Source: Candidatus Hydrogenedentota bacterium
Lineage (GTDB): Bacteria; Hydrogenedentota; Hydrogenedentia; Hydrogenedentales; SLHB01
Direction: 5' to 3'
Length of the DNA: 36,099 bases
NCBI GenBank assembly: GCA_016215105.1
Contig: JACRLJ010000137.1
Coordinates: 1 to 36,099, forward strand
The position numbers and the translations under genes are program-made. Shown here in pieces: positions 1-9,232 of this stretch. How positions within the stretch are numbered: position 1 is the stretch's first letter; every line of letters begins with the position of its first letter. Under the pieces are notes generated by a model. It was not told where the DNA came from, searched no databases, and saw only the letters and a program-made list of their open reading frames with translations.

Positions 1-1025
1 ACAACCCGGCGCTGCACTGCCGGGCAGGACACTGGCTGCTCGATACGTTCGGCCCGTTCAAGCCCGCGGCCGAACTTGTTCGCTACCATCATGTGCCTTG
101 GGACGATGGCCAGGGCGCGCGGCACAACGGCCGGCAGGTTCCCATGGGTAGTCACATCCTCCACCTGGCCGACCGATTGGCCATCCTCATCAGTGAACAG
201 AAGCTGGTTCTGCCGCACGTCCGGAAGATCCGCGAACGCATCGACGCGCTCGATGGCAAACAGTTTCATCCGTCGCTCGTTCAGGCGCTGCACCAGGCGG
301 CCCGCAGGGAAAGCTTTTGGATGGACGCCTCATGCCGCTCGATTCTGACCGTGATGCGCAGCCGCGTCGTGATGGACGACATCCTCCTGGAAGACGCGGA
401 ACTGCTCCAGCTCGCGGAGTTCTTTCGCCGTCTCATCGACTTTCGCAGTCCCTTTACCGCTTGTCACAGCAGCGGCGTGGCCGCCGCCGCGGAGACCCTG
501 GCCAAGCTGTCCGGCTTTTCCCCGGAAGACACCGTCCGGATGCGCGTCGCAAGCTATCTGCACGACCTTGGCAAACTGGCGATTCCGCGCGAGGTCCTCG
601 AAAAACCTGCCCCCTTGTCGGCGGATGAATTTGCAATCATGGAAGGCCACGTCTACTACACGTATCGAATACTCGAATCCATCGCGGACCTGCGCACGAT
701 ACGCGAGTGGAGCGCGTTCCATCAGGAACGGCTCGATGGCAGCGGCTATCCCTTTCATCTCAAGAGCGACGACTTGTCCACCGGCGCCCGCATTCTCGCC
801 GTAGCCGATGTTTTCACTGCGCTCACGGAGGACCGCCCGTACCGCGAGGGCATGACCCCGCCCGACGCCATCAAGGTGCTTGAAGAGATGTCCGGACGAC
901 GCGAGCTCGATCCGGATATTGTTCAGCTTCTCGGAAAGAATCTAGATGGCATCAACAGCGAGCGGGTCGTGGCGCAGACCAATTCGCACCGCGAATACGA
1001 GCGGTTCATGGCGGCCCTCAATTAA
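1..1025 (+). CDS. Tandem HD-GYP domain protein (5' end outside window)
   Basis: The frame is open from base 3 with no stop, so the true start lies upstream; a GTG at 93 falls inside the first domain and is not a credible start. The C-terminal half is an HD-GYP domain: a metal-site helix with CHSSGVA, the HD pair in YLHDLGKLAIP, a later HQERLDGSGYP (the GYP signature) and ILAVADVFTAL. The visible N-terminal piece (RYHHVPWDDG, then ILHLADRLAIL) looks like the tail of a second HD-GYP-like domain in which the GYP motif is not conserved. HD-GYP enzymes hydrolyse cyclic di-GMP to pGpG or GMP; activity here is inferred from the family. It is read in the same direction as the acyl-CoA dehydrogenase but separated from it by that gene's own promoter and operator, so it is probably a separate unit. 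Confidence 0.85.
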   Translation, partial: NPALHCRAGHWLLDTFGPFKPAAELVRYHHVPWDDGQGARHNGRQVPMGSHILHLADRLAILISEQKLVLPHVRKIRERIDALDGKQFHPSLVQALHQAARRESFWMDASCRSILTVMRSRVVMDDILLEDAELLQLAEFFRRLIDFRSPFTACHSSGVAAAAETLAKLSGFSPEDTVRMRVASYLHDLGKLAIPREVLEKPAPLSADEFAIMEGHVYYTYRILESIADLRTIREWSAFHQERLDGSGYPFHLKSDDLSTGARILAVADVFTALTEDRPYREGMTPPDAIKVLEEMSGRRELDPDIVQLLGKNLDGINSERVVAQTNSHREYERFMAALN

Positions 1026-1088
1026 CTGCGTCCCGTCTGGCGCCCTCGTATTCGGCTCGACTCCCGGCAAACGCGCCGGAAATACCTC

Positions 1089-1119
1089 TTGCATCTACCA
1101 TCCGATCTCAGGCTATAAT
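1089..1119 (+). promoter_or_regulatory. Sigma70-like promoter of the acyl-CoA dehydrogenase gene
   Basis: A perfect TATAAT lies at 1114-1119. The best upstream partner is TTGCAT at 1089-1094, with a slightly long 19-bp spacer. Transcription would begin near 1126, giving a leader of about 50 nt with a GAGGG ribosome site at 1166-1170, 8 nt before the ATG at 1179. The -10 is convincing and the -35 less so. Confidence 0.55.
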
Positions 1120-1125
1120 CCCCTA

Positions 1126-1141
1126 CCTACCGTACGGTAGG
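1126..1141. promoter_or_regulatory. 16-bp perfect palindrome, probable repressor operator
   Basis: CCTACCGTACGGTAGG is its own reverse complement over all 16 bases. It begins 6 bp after the TATAAT, so it covers the expected transcription start, a classic repressor position. Palindromes with a CCGTACGG-like core upstream of fatty-acid oxidation genes are typical targets of TetR-family regulators; that assignment is inference, and no regulator gene is in the window. Confidence 0.6.
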
Positions 1142-1178
1142 CAGATGAGAAACCAGGTCACATGCGAGGGTTAATTCC

Positions 1179-3095
1179 ATGGAAAACGACAACAAGGCTA
1201 AACAGAAGGCGATGGACCTGGCCGAGGATGCGCGCCAGACCGAGTGGAAATTCCCGAGTTTCACCGCGGAATTATTCCGCGGCGCGTTTCGCTGGGATCT
1301 GATGCATCCCTATCCGGTGCAAGATCCGGAGGACAAGAAGATCGGCGACGAATATCTCGACAAGTTGCGCGGTGTCCTCAAGAATCACTGCGACCCGATC
1401 AAGATTGACAAGACCGGAGTCTACCCCAAGGAAACGCTTCGGGCATTGGCGGAAGCCGGCGCGTTTGGGATGAAGATCCCCAAGGAGTACGGCGGGCTTG
1501 GTCTCTCTCAAACCAACTACAGCCGCGCGCTGTCGCTCATCGGAAGCTACTGCCAGAGCACAGTAACCTGGGTCTCCGCTCACCAGAGTATCGGCGTTCC
1601 GCAGCCGTTGAAGATGTACGGCACAAAGGAACAGAAGCAGAAGTACCTGCCGCGTCTGGCTAAAGGCGATATTTCGGCGTTCGCTCTAACCGAGCCCGAT
1701 GTCGGTTCAGACCCTGCCAAGATGTCCACGACCGCGACCCCGTCCGAGGACGGTTCGTATTACCTTTTGAACGGCGATAAGTTGTGGTGTACGAACGGAC
1801 CCGACGCGGACGTGCTAGTCGTGATGGCGAAGACGCCGCCAGTAGTCGTGAACGGCAAGGAACGGACTCAGATTACGGCGTTTATCGTGGAAAAGGAAAT
1901 GCCGGGTTTCGAAATCGTTCAACGGTGTTCCTTCATGGGCCTCAAAGGCTTGTCCAACGGGCTTCTGCGTTTCACCAACGTGCGTGTTCCGAAAGAGAAC
2001 GTCATCGGAAAGCCGGGCGAGGGTCTGCGCATCGCCCTTGCCACCCTCAATACCGGCCGCCTTGGCATTCCCGCCGCGTCCACGGCCTGCGGCAAGCTCA
2101 GCCTCCAGTACGCGGAGAAGTGGGTGAATGAACGCGTGCAGTGGGGCGTGCCCATTGGAAAGCACCAAGCCATCGCGAAGAAAATCGCCAATATGGCCGC
2201 CGATACCTTTGCCATGGACGCGATCGTTTGGATCGCCTGTGCGTTTGCCGACAAGGAAAACGCCGACATCCGGCTCGAGGCCGCTATTGCGAAGTATTTC
2301 TGCACGGAGACGGCGTGGCGCCTGTTGGACGACTACCTGCAGGTAAGTGGCGGCCGCGGGTACGAAACCGCCGAATCACTTGCGATCCGGGGTGACGACC
2401 CGGTCCCGGTCGAACGCATGCTACGCGACTCGCGCGTGGCGCGCATTTTCGAGGGATCGAGTGAGATCATGCACCTCATCATCGCCCGCGAGGCCCTTGA
2501 TACTCACTTCAAATTGGTAATGCCGATCATGATGCCTCCGAAGGGCGCGAAAGAAAGCAAGTTCTCGCTCATCAAGAAGGCGGCCGCATTCTATCTGACC
2601 TGGTATCCCAAGCAGTGGCTGCCTTCGGGACAAAGCTTCAACGTCAAACACCTTTCCACCACCAACCAGGACCACCTTGCGTACGTAGATCGCACCTGCC
2701 GCAAGATGGCCAGAACCATCTTCCACCAGATGGCCAAACTCCAGAAGAAAATGGAGTACGAACAAATCCTCCTGGGAAACTTCGTCGATATCGGTGTCGA
2801 TCTGTTCGCGATGAGCGCCTGTCTGGCCTACGCCGAGAGTTTTCTCGCCAAAGACTCCGCGAATCAAGGTCCTCAAGAACTCGCGGATCTGTTCTGCAAG
2901 AACGCGCGGGTCCGGATCGGCGAAAACTTCCGGCGCGTCAAGGACAACCATAACAAGACGTTCAATAAGGTGGCCAAATCGCTTATGGAAGGCAAATACC
3001 GCTGGCTGCTTACCGACATCTATCAGGATTTTCCCGAGGGCTATGCCCCGGGTGATTATGTCCCCGCGGACCACGAAAACGCAGCAGTGAAGTAG
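1179..3095 (+). CDS. Acyl-CoA dehydrogenase, long form with C-terminal helical extension
   Basis: A 638-residue FAD-dependent acyl-CoA dehydrogenase, which introduces the trans-2,3 double bond in acyl-CoA in fatty-acid beta-oxidation. Visible: the FAD/substrate signature FALTEPDVGSD near residues 166-176, the Arg-rich middle domain, a QVSGGRGYE segment near 389, and RIFEGSSEI near 421-429 with the expected catalytic glutamate at about 424. About 200 residues follow the core, longer than ordinary short/medium-chain enzymes (about 380-400) and like the very-long-chain/ACAD9-type architecture with an extra helical domain. There is no signal peptide. The start is set by GAGGG 8 nt upstream. It appears monocistronic: its own promoter and palindromic operator lie upstream and a strong hairpin follows. 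Exact chain-length preference cannot be read from sequence. Confidence 0.93.
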   Translation: MENDNKAKQKAMDLAEDARQTEWKFPSFTAELFRGAFRWDLMHPYPVQDPEDKKIGDEYLDKLRGVLKNHCDPIKIDKTGVYPKETLRALAEAGAFGMKIPKEYGGLGLSQTNYSRALSLIGSYCQSTVTWVSAHQSIGVPQPLKMYGTKEQKQKYLPRLAKGDISAFALTEPDVGSDPAKMSTTATPSEDGSYYLLNGDKLWCTNGPDADVLVVMAKTPPVVVNGKERTQITAFIVEKEMPGFEIVQRCSFMGLKGLSNGLLRFTNVRVPKENVIGKPGEGLRIALATLNTGRLGIPAASTACGKLSLQYAEKWVNERVQWGVPIGKHQAIAKKIANMAADTFAMDAIVWIACAFADKENADIRLEAAIAKYFCTETAWRLLDDYLQVSGGRGYETAESLAIRGDDPVPVERMLRDSRVARIFEGSSEIMHLIIAREALDTHFKLVMPIMMPPKGAKESKFSLIKKAAAFYLTWYPKQWLPSGQSFNVKHLSTTNQDHLAYVDRTCRKMARTIFHQMAKLQKKMEYEQILLGNFVDIGVDLFAMSACLAYAESFLAKDSANQGPQELADLFCKNARVRIGENFRRVKDNHNKTFNKVAKSLMEGKYRWLLTDIYQDFPEGYAPGDYVPADHENAAVK

Positions 3096-3142
3096 ATCGG
3101 CATAGCGCCGGCGCCTGCAGCAGATATCCTCGTTCCATATCG

Positions 3143-3176
3143 GCATCGCCACACACCATCCGGTGTGTGGCGATGC
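3143..3176. terminator. Strong hairpin between convergent genes (likely bidirectional terminator)
   Basis: A perfect 15-bp stem (GCATCGCCACACACC paired with GGTGTGTGGCGATGC) with a 4-nt ATCC loop, followed on the plus strand by TGTTTG. It sits between the ends of the acyl-CoA dehydrogenase (+) and the aldo/keto reductase (-). The T-run is short, so intrinsic termination efficiency is uncertain. Confidence 0.65.
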
Positions 3177-3223
3177 TGTTTGACGTATACCTGAGGCTCT
3201 ATACCTTTCCGCGCGCCGATGGC

Positions 3224-4228
3224 TCAACGGATGCGGCTGTTGGCGTCGTTCTCCCACATGTCCGCGTTGGCGCCGAAGTGGCGCCGCAGCGGTTCCGTAA
3301 TGAGATTGAGTTGTTCAATGGTTTCGACGCCAAGGCTGAGTGAGATTGCCCGAAGGTTTCGTTCCAACTGGACCGGATTGCGCGCGCCAACAATCGCCGA
3401 CGCAACTCCCGGTTGGGCGAGCACCCAGGCAAGGGCGACGGTGGCCAGTGGTTCGTCGATATTCTCGGCCACTTGGCCGAGGCGAGTCAGGGTCTCGAGC
3501 AGCAAGGGTTCGGCGCCGGGCTCCCCGTGGCGAGTACCTTCGCGGGACGCGGAAAAATGCCGGGTTCTCCGCCGGTTAACGGGAATTTCCTCGACGCTCT
3601 TCCATCGCCCGCTGAGGATACCTTGCATTAGGGGCATGTAGGCAAGGATAGCGATGTTGCGCATGCGGCAGGCGGGGACAATGTCGTATTCGACCGCGCG
3701 AAAAAGCAGATTGTAACCCACTTGATTCGACGTGCAATATCCCGTCGCCGTCCATGCTTCGAGATCCGTGGGACCAAAATTGGACACGCCAATGTGGCGG
3801 ATCTTTCCTTCCTCCTCGAGACGCCGAAGTTCGTCGTATACGTCATCAAAAGGGACATCCCTACAGGGCCAATGAATCTGGTATAGGTCAATCCTGTCCA
3901 TGCCGAGGCGTTGCAGGCTCGCTTCGCAGGCGGCGCGTAGCTTGCCGGGGGCGCATTGGTCGGGCCAAACCTTGGTGGCGATGAGCACTCTATCGCCGTG
4001 GTCGGCCAGCGCGCGGCCGAGAATGCGTTCGGACTCGCCTGCGCCATACATCGGAGCGGTGTCAAAGAAGTTGATGCCCGCGTCAAGGGCCGCGTGAACC
4101 GCTGCGACCCCGTCGGCTTCGGCGTCGGGTCCCCAATACGCCGGGTCGCCGAGCTGCCATGCGCCGAACGTGAGGACGGAAACGTTGAGGCTGCTTCCGC
4201 CGAGTTTGTGGTAGTACATCGTATCCAT
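3224..4228 (-). CDS. Aldo/keto reductase
   Basis: A 334-residue NAD(P)H-dependent aldo/keto reductase of the (beta/alpha)8 fold. The catalytic tetrad is complete: Asp56 in NFFDTAPMYG, Tyr61, Lys86 in IATKVWP and His119 in LYQIHWP. Other family hallmarks are the GVSNFG segment after the IRHIG strand and a C-terminal VGARNPVQLERNL cofactor-binding segment. The start at 4228 is supported by AGGGA 6 nt upstream; a second ATG three codons in is possible. It is transcribed divergently from the beta-helix gene and convergently with the acyl-CoA dehydrogenase. The substrate is not predictable; many environmental relatives are general aldehyde or sugar reductases, often near glycan-processing genes. 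Confidence 0.92.
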   Translation of the reverse strand: MDTMYYHKLGGSSLNVSVLTFGAWQLGDPAYWGPDAEADGVAAVHAALDAGINFFDTAPMYGAGESERILGRALADHGDRVLIATKVWPDQCAPGKLRAACEASLQRLGMDRIDLYQIHWPCRDVPFDDVYDELRRLEEEGKIRHIGVSNFGPTDLEAWTATGYCTSNQVGYNLLFRAVEYDIVPACRMRNIAILAYMPLMQGILSGRWKSVEEIPVNRRRTRHFSASREGTRHGEPGAEPLLLETLTRLGQVAENIDEPLATVALAWVLAQPGVASAIVGARNPVQLERNLRAISLSLGVETIEQLNLITEPLRRHFGANADMWENDANSRIR

Positions 4229-4410
4229 AGGTGGTCCCTGAGCTTGCTTCTATAGACGAATTGGCCTTAGTGTGTCAGAAAGCAGTTGTTCAGGTCCAGC
4301 GGCTGACACGGCGTTGTCCGGCCCTGGAGGGCTGGCGGGATGCACAAAACCGCGGAGTGACCACCAATTACGGAATCCGGGAACGCGACCTAGCGGAAAG
4401 GGAAAAAGGT

Positions 4411-6501
4411 ATGCGCACGGCTGTATCAGTACTCATAGCAGTTGGAGGGATACTCGCCGCCACGGCAGGTTTTGGGGAAAGCGCTACGGGACCGGCCCCG
4501 CTGCGGACTTTGTATGTGGCGCCGAATGGGAACGACACGTGGTCCGGCGGCAAAGCGGAACCCGGCGCTCCCGACGGGCCACTGGCGACCTTGATCGGAG
4601 CGCGCGACGCGGTACGCAGAGCCAAAGCCGCCGGTGAAGCTGGTCCCATTCGAGTTGTCGTGCGTGACGGAGTTTACCCAATCACGGAGCCGATCGTGTT
4701 TGGTCCGGAGGATTCTGGATCGTTGAAGGCGCCCATTGGCTACGAGGCGGAGGCCGGGGCTAAGCCCGTAATCAGTGGCGGACGCATCGTCGCCGGTTGG
4801 AAGCAGGAGGGCAAGTTCTGGACGGCCGACCTTCCGGACGTTAAGGCCGGGAAATGGAGCTTCAGCGCGCTCTGGGTAAACGGCAAGCGGCGCACACCGG
4901 CGCGCTCCCCCAACGAGGGGTTCTTCATGACGGCCGCCAAGGCGCCCGCAGTCAAGGACACCGCGACCGGCAAGGAAACCCCCAGCACGACCTCGTTCGA
5001 GTACGCGCCGGGCGACCTGAAGAAATGGGAGGATCTGGACGGCGCGCTGGTGGTCGTGTTGCATTCGTGGGAGACGTCGTTTCATCACGTGGCGTCACTG
5101 GATGATGACAAGCATATCGTGACGTTTACCGGCCCTGCGGTATGGCCTTTCATGCAGTGGGAACCGAAGCAACGCTACTTCGTGCAGAATACTTTCGAGG
5201 GGCTCGACCAGCCGGGAGAGTGGTATCTAAATCAGAAGCAGGGAAAACTCTACTACATACCGGCGGAAGGCGAGGACATGGCCCACGCGGAGGTGATTGC
5301 CCCCGTGGCTCAGCAATTAGTACTGCTGCAGGGGAGCCCGGCCGAAGGGAAATTCGTCGAGCATCTGAATTTCAAGGGACTTCGATTCGCGTATTCGGAA
5401 TTTGCGATCCCGGCCAAAGGATATAGCGACCCGCAGGCGGCGGTGGGCACGACTGCCGCGTTCCAGGCGACCGGCGCGCGCCGTTGCCTCGTCGAGAACT
5501 GCGAGGTCGCGCATGTAGGCGCATACGGCCTATGGCTGCGCGCGGGGTGTCAGGACAATCGTGTTGCGCACAACGAAATGCGCGACTTGGGCGCCGGCGG
5601 CGTCCGCATTGGCGAACCGGCCAGTCCGAAGACGCCCAACGAAGCCGCGGACCGCAACGTGGTCGATAACAACTTCCTCCACGACGGCGGACACACTTTT
5701 CTATCCGGGGTGGGCGTGTTCATCGCGCGCTGTTCCTGGAACACGGTTTCGCACAATGAGATTAGCGATTTCGGGTACACGGGAGTTTCGGTGGGATGGT
5801 CCTGGGGATACGATCCGAGTTCCGCGAACCACAATCTCATCGAGTACAACCATATCCATCACATCGGCGCGGGCGGTATGAGCGACATGGGGGGAATCTA
5901 CACGCTCGGGGTGGCGCCAGGAACAGTGCTGAGGTACAACCTAATTCACGACATCTCGTCAGTGCTGTACGGCGGCTGGGGGATCTACCCTGACGAAGGG
6001 AGCTCGAATCTGCTCATCGAGAACAATGTGGTGTACAACACCAATACGGGCGGGTTCCACCAGCATTATGGGCGGGACAACTGGGTTCGCAACAATATTT
6101 TTGCGTTCTCGCGCGAAGGCCAAGTCATTCGCAGCCGCGAAGAGGAACATATCTCGTTCTATTTCGAGAGGAACATCGTGTACTTCAACAATGGAAAGCT
6201 CCTGGGGAGCAACTGGAAGAACGGCAATTTCTGGATCGATGGGAACTGTTACTGGGATACCTCGAATCCCGCGATCACTTTCTCCGGTGCGAGCCTTGAC
6301 GAATGGCGCGCCAGGGGAAAAGACGTGCGCTCGATCATCGCCGATCCCAAGTTCGAGAATGCGGAGCAACAGGACTTTCGTCTGAAGGCGGACTCGCCGG
6401 CTATCGCGCTGGGATTTGTCCCGATCGACATCAGCGGAGCAGGGTTGTATGGCGACAAGGCGTGGGTAGAAACGCCGTGGAAAACGCCGCGCCCCAAGTG
6501 A
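4411..6501 (+). CDS. Secreted right-handed parallel beta-helix protein
   Basis: The ATG at 4411 is chosen because it opens a clear signal peptide (MRTAVSVLIAVGGILAATAG, cleavage near residues 20-25) and follows AAAGGG 8 nt upstream; the frame is open back to 4231 but the extra codons do not look like protein. The mature protein begins with a DUF1565-like segment (LYVAPNGNDTWSGG, later DGPLATLIGARDAVRRA), then many short beta-helix rungs rich in N-x-V/I-x-x-N-x-I patterns (about residues 310-620, e.g. NNFLHDGG, YNHIHHIG, IENNVVYN). The same layout occurs in pectate-lyase-like and GH141-like carbohydrate-active proteins, so a role in polysaccharide or glycoside cleavage outside the cytoplasm is likely but unproven. 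The final C-terminal part (DPKFENAEQQDFRLKADSPA) is a common ending of this family. Confidence 0.85.
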   Translation: MRTAVSVLIAVGGILAATAGFGESATGPAPLRTLYVAPNGNDTWSGGKAEPGAPDGPLATLIGARDAVRRAKAAGEAGPIRVVVRDGVYPITEPIVFGPEDSGSLKAPIGYEAEAGAKPVISGGRIVAGWKQEGKFWTADLPDVKAGKWSFSALWVNGKRRTPARSPNEGFFMTAAKAPAVKDTATGKETPSTTSFEYAPGDLKKWEDLDGALVVVLHSWETSFHHVASLDDDKHIVTFTGPAVWPFMQWEPKQRYFVQNTFEGLDQPGEWYLNQKQGKLYYIPAEGEDMAHAEVIAPVAQQLVLLQGSPAEGKFVEHLNFKGLRFAYSEFAIPAKGYSDPQAAVGTTAAFQATGARRCLVENCEVAHVGAYGLWLRAGCQDNRVAHNEMRDLGAGGVRIGEPASPKTPNEAADRNVVDNNFLHDGGHTFLSGVGVFIARCSWNTVSHNEISDFGYTGVSVGWSWGYDPSSANHNLIEYNHIHHIGAGGMSDMGGIYTLGVAPGTVLRYNLIHDISSVLYGGWGIYPDEGSSNLLIENNVVYNTNTGGFHQHYGRDNWVRNNIFAFSREGQVIRSREEEHISFYFERNIVYFNNGKLLGSNWKNGNFWIDGNCYWDTSNPAITFSGASLDEWRARGKDVRSIIADPKFENAEQQDFRLKADSPAIALGFVPIDISGAGLYGDKAWVETPWKTPRPK

Positions 6502-6520
6502 ACGGTGAGGATAACCTTGC

Positions 6521-6561
6521 TGTCCGAGATCTCCACGATCTACGCGTGGAGATCTCGGACA
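6521..6561. terminator. 17-bp perfect hairpin between convergent genes
   Basis: TGTCCGAGATCTCCACG pairs perfectly with CGTGGAGATCTCGGACA around a 7-nt loop (6538-6544). It lies in the 76-bp gap between the beta-helix gene (+) and the MCP operon (-), where a bidirectional terminator is expected. Neither side has a T-run, so it may act as an RNA 3'-end stabiliser or a factor-assisted terminator. Confidence 0.6.
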
Positions 6562-6577
6562 CGCCCAAGCCTCAAGT

Positions 6578-8614
6578 TCAGAACCCGGCCATATCATCGT
6601 CGTCCAGCGGTATCACATCCTGCGGCTTCACGACGCGCTGGCCAGTCTCCGTGTGCGCTAGCGCGGTGCTCCTATGCGCCGTCGAGGCCGTCTTGGCCAA
6701 CGCGCGGCGGCTGGATGACGGGGGCCGCTTGAGCCCGTCCGCCTTTGGCGTGCGGGAACCGCTCGATGCGGCGCCGCCGACCATGGCGACAAGTTCTTGC
6801 ACCATACGATCCATTTCAACCGCCTGCGCGCTAAGCTCCTCGGAGGCAGATGCGGATTCCTCGGAACTGGCGGCGTTGGCTTGGGTCACCTGGTCCATCT
6901 GCGCCACCGCGGTGCTGACCTGCTCGATTCCCTGCGCCTGCTCGTTGCTGGCGGAGGCGATTTCCGCTACCAAGGCGTTTACTTTTCGCGCGGCCTCGGC
7001 TATTTCCTTGAGTGACTCGCCGACTTCACGGCTAATCTGGACACCATTGTTCGCGTTGTTCACCGATTCTTCGATCATCGCGGAAGTGTTTTTTGCAGCC
7101 TCGGCCGAACGCTGGGCCAGGTTGCGGACTTCTTCGGCCACCACGGCAAACCCTTTGCCTGCATCACCGGCGCGCGCGGCTTCGACAGCGGCGTTCAGAG
7201 CCAGCAGGTTAGTCTGAAACGCGATCTCGTCAATGGTCTTGATGATCTTGGCCGTGGAGTCGGACGACTTCTTGATATCATCGATAGCGGCGCTCATCTT
7301 GGTCATTGCTTCGAAGCCCTTCTCCGCGCTCGCGTTGGCGGTTCCCGCGAGGTTCTTCGCTTGATTGGCGTTCTCCGCGTTCTGTTTTGTCATGGACGTC
7401 ATTTCTTCCAGCGAGGCGGAGGTCTCCTCGAGACTGGAGGCCTGTTGGCTCGCGCCTCCCGCCATGGCCTGGCTCGATTGCGCCACTTGGTTGGCGGCCG
7501 TAGCGGTTTGTTCCGCCCCGGATGTCAATCCCGCAATTAGCCGGCGGAGCGGACCGGTGATCGAGCGCGTGATGAAAAACGCCATCATGATACCGGCGAG
7601 CACACCGATACTCAGCCCAATGATCATGGTTGTGGACGCCGTGGAAAGGGATTTTGCTGCATCGTCCGCCGCCTGTTGCGTTTCCCTCGTCCCGAGTTCG
7701 GAGGTGTCCTTTGCCGCTTTGACCACTGTGTCAGCGGATTCGCTGCACTTCTTGTTGAGTTCCTCACGAGCAAACCAGTTGGTGAGGAAGCGTTCCATGC
7801 ACCCGAGGTATTCCTTACCGGCCACGCGGCATTCCTCGATTCTCTTCAAGTCCTCCTCCTGGGTGGTCATGGACTTTAACTCATCCAGCTTCTTGTTGAC
7901 TTGATCGAACAGTTTCTCGGCTTCTTGGAACAGTTTGGGGTCGCGCGTGGCGATTGCGTGCCATGTGCCGATGCGAACGCCGTTGCCCAAGTCAATGATG
8001 TCATTACAGATCACAGTCTTCCTGACACGTTCCTTGAGTTTGTCTTCGGTGATTGCGTTTTGAGCCGCCGTGCCCGCGACCGCCTGTGACTTCATCGCCT
8101 CGCCAATGTCTCTATCCAGCTTTTTCGCTTGGGCAGCGAGGTACTCGTCACATATCTTCATGTACTTATCCGCCGCAATAAGGGAGGCGGCCTTTTCCTT
8201 CTCCATCGCTTCGGTGGCAGCGACGGTGTCATTCAAGAGCTTCTCGTATTCGAGGGTATCGGTTTCGGCCACTTCGGCGTTCTTACTCAACTCTTCGAGA
8301 TTGAACTTTGCTCCATGCTCCTTGGCCTCCTTGAGGTACCCCTTGACCTCCCCAAGACCCTTTCTCCCTGCCTCGAGAAAGGAATCCTCCTCCGTGAACG
8401 TGTAGCCTCGTACCTCCAAGACAGTCTTCAACGCCGAGCGCTCGACGTTGGTCGCGACCGCGACCTCGGGTACCTTCTGCATGGAAAGAGCCAATGCGGT
8501 CGTCTTTACACCAAGCATGCTGAAGGTCGCCATCCCGCCCAATGCAACGGCGATCAGAATCAGTACGCTAAATCCCAAGGAAATCTTCGTTCCAAGCTTC
8601 ATGTTCTTGAACAT
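6578..8614 (-). CDS. Methyl-accepting chemotaxis protein with large helical sensor domain
   Basis: A 678-residue transmembrane chemoreceptor. TM1 is at about 11-32, an all-helical extracytoplasmic region at about 40-328, TM2 at about 329-348, then a HAMP-like linker ([16 protein letters not shown]) and the MCP signalling domain with the conserved tip [21 protein letters not shown]. The roughly 290-residue sensor is much longer than a simple four-helix bundle and resembles a helical bimodular (HBM-type) domain; ligand unknown. The ATG at 8614 is chosen because GGGAGGG ends 7 nt before it; ATGs at 8632 and 8620 are too close to or inside that site. The C-terminus ends [14 protein letters not shown], nearly the same as the neighbouring receptor, a probable docking tail for adaptation enzymes. 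It is the last gene of the cheW-MCP-cheW-MCP operon. Confidence 0.93.
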   Translation of the reverse strand: MFKNMKLGTKISLGFSVLILIAVALGGMATFSMLGVKTTALALSMQKVPEVAVATNVERSALKTVLEVRGYTFTEEDSFLEAGRKGLGEVKGYLKEAKEHGAKFNLEELSKNAEVAETDTLEYEKLLNDTVAATEAMEKEKAASLIAADKYMKICDEYLAAQAKKLDRDIGEAMKSQAVAGTAAQNAITEDKLKERVRKTVICNDIIDLGNGVRIGTWHAIATRDPKLFQEAEKLFDQVNKKLDELKSMTTQEEDLKRIEECRVAGKEYLGCMERFLTNWFAREELNKKCSESADTVVKAAKDTSELGTRETQQAADDAAKSLSTASTTMIIGLSIGVLAGIMMAFFITRSITGPLRRLIAGLTSGAEQTATAANQVAQSSQAMAGGASQQASSLEETSASLEEMTSMTKQNAENANQAKNLAGTANASAEKGFEAMTKMSAAIDDIKKSSDSTAKIIKTIDEIAFQTNLLALNAAVEAARAGDAGKGFAVVAEEVRNLAQRSAEAAKNTSAMIEESVNNANNGVQISREVGESLKEIAEAARKVNALVAEIASASNEQAQGIEQVSTAVAQMDQVTQANAASSEESASASEELSAQAVEMDRMVQELVAMVGGAASSGSRTPKADGLKRPPSSSRRALAKTASTAHRSTALAHTETGQRVVKPQDVIPLDDDDMAGF

Positions 8615-8674
8615 AGTCATACCCTCCCACATACAAGCAATTCCCGTAATTCATCCAGGCCTCTCCGAATGCGG

Positions 8675-9187
8675 TCAGGCCGTCTTCTCGAGTTGCTCAA
8701 TTTCCCCCGCGCCGAGGACCTTGGCGATGTCCACCAGGATCTTGACGCTGCCTTTGGTCTTGGCCATGCCGAGGATGTACTCGGTGTCAACATCCCCACC
8801 GAATTCAGGGGCGGCCTCGATTTCGGCGGCGGGAATGTCCAATACTTCGGACACCTCGTCCACGGTGAACCCGGTGGTCACAGCCCCGGCGCTGCCGGCT
8901 AACTGGACGACAATGATGCAGGTCTTCTCCGTGTCGTCCTTGCCCTCCATGCTGAACTTGAGCCGGAGATCCACCACCGGGATTACCTTGCCGCGCAGAT
9001 TGATCACGCCCCGCACGAACTCCGGCGTTCGAGGCACGTGCGTCACTGCGAGCATGCCAATGATTTCCTGCACATGGAGGATTTCGATTCCGTATTCTTC
9101 TGCTCCCAATCGAAACGTGAGGTACTTGCCCGCTCGGTCGGTCGTGGCCGCCAGACGGCGATCCATAGTCTGCGTGGAATTCGTCAT
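8675..9187 (-). CDS. cheW: CheW coupling protein (paralog paired with downstream MCP)
   Basis: A 170-residue CheW-like protein linking receptors to the CheA kinase. It has the SH3-like CheW core: KYLTFRLGAEEYGI, ILHVQEIIGM, then GVINLRGKVIPVVDLRLKF containing the conserved arginine used for receptor/CheA contact, and a C-terminal KILVDIAKVL. AAGGAG lies about 9 nt upstream of the ATG. It is very similar along its length to the other CheW of this operon (12080-12592), including the unusual N-terminal STQT-D-R leader, so the two arose by duplication together with their MCP partners. It lies 46 nt downstream of the carbonic anhydrase-MCP gene and 60 nt upstream of the second MCP. Confidence 0.95.
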   Translation of the reverse strand: MTNSTQTMDRRLAATTDRAGKYLTFRLGAEEYGIEILHVQEIIGMLAVTHVPRTPEFVRGVINLRGKVIPVVDLRLKFSMEGKDDTEKTCIIVVQLAGSAGAVTTGFTVDEVSEVLDIPAAEIEAAPEFGGDVDTEYILGMAKTKGSVKILVDIAKVLGAGEIEQLEKTA

Positions 9188-9232
9188 AGGTTTCTCGCTC
9201 CTTACTGATTCTCTGTAGGGTGATCCCAGGCC

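Noticed and set aside
2421-3257. 278-codon minus-strand frame inside the acyl-CoA dehydrogenase region
   Set aside because: Antisense shadow that crosses the terminator hairpin; no domain signal.
4275-4310. 7-bp inverted repeat GTGTCAG...CTGACAC between divergent genes
   Set aside because: The arms are short and separated by over 20 bp; not distinguishable from chance.
4231-4410. 60-codon N-terminal extension of the beta-helix protein
   Set aside because: The signal peptide and ribosome site at 4411 fit better; the upstream codons are not protein-like and overlap the divergent promoter region.
6303-7217. 304-codon plus-strand frame spanning the end of the beta-helix gene and the MCP
   Set aside because: It runs through the terminator hairpin and antisense to the conserved MCP signalling domain.
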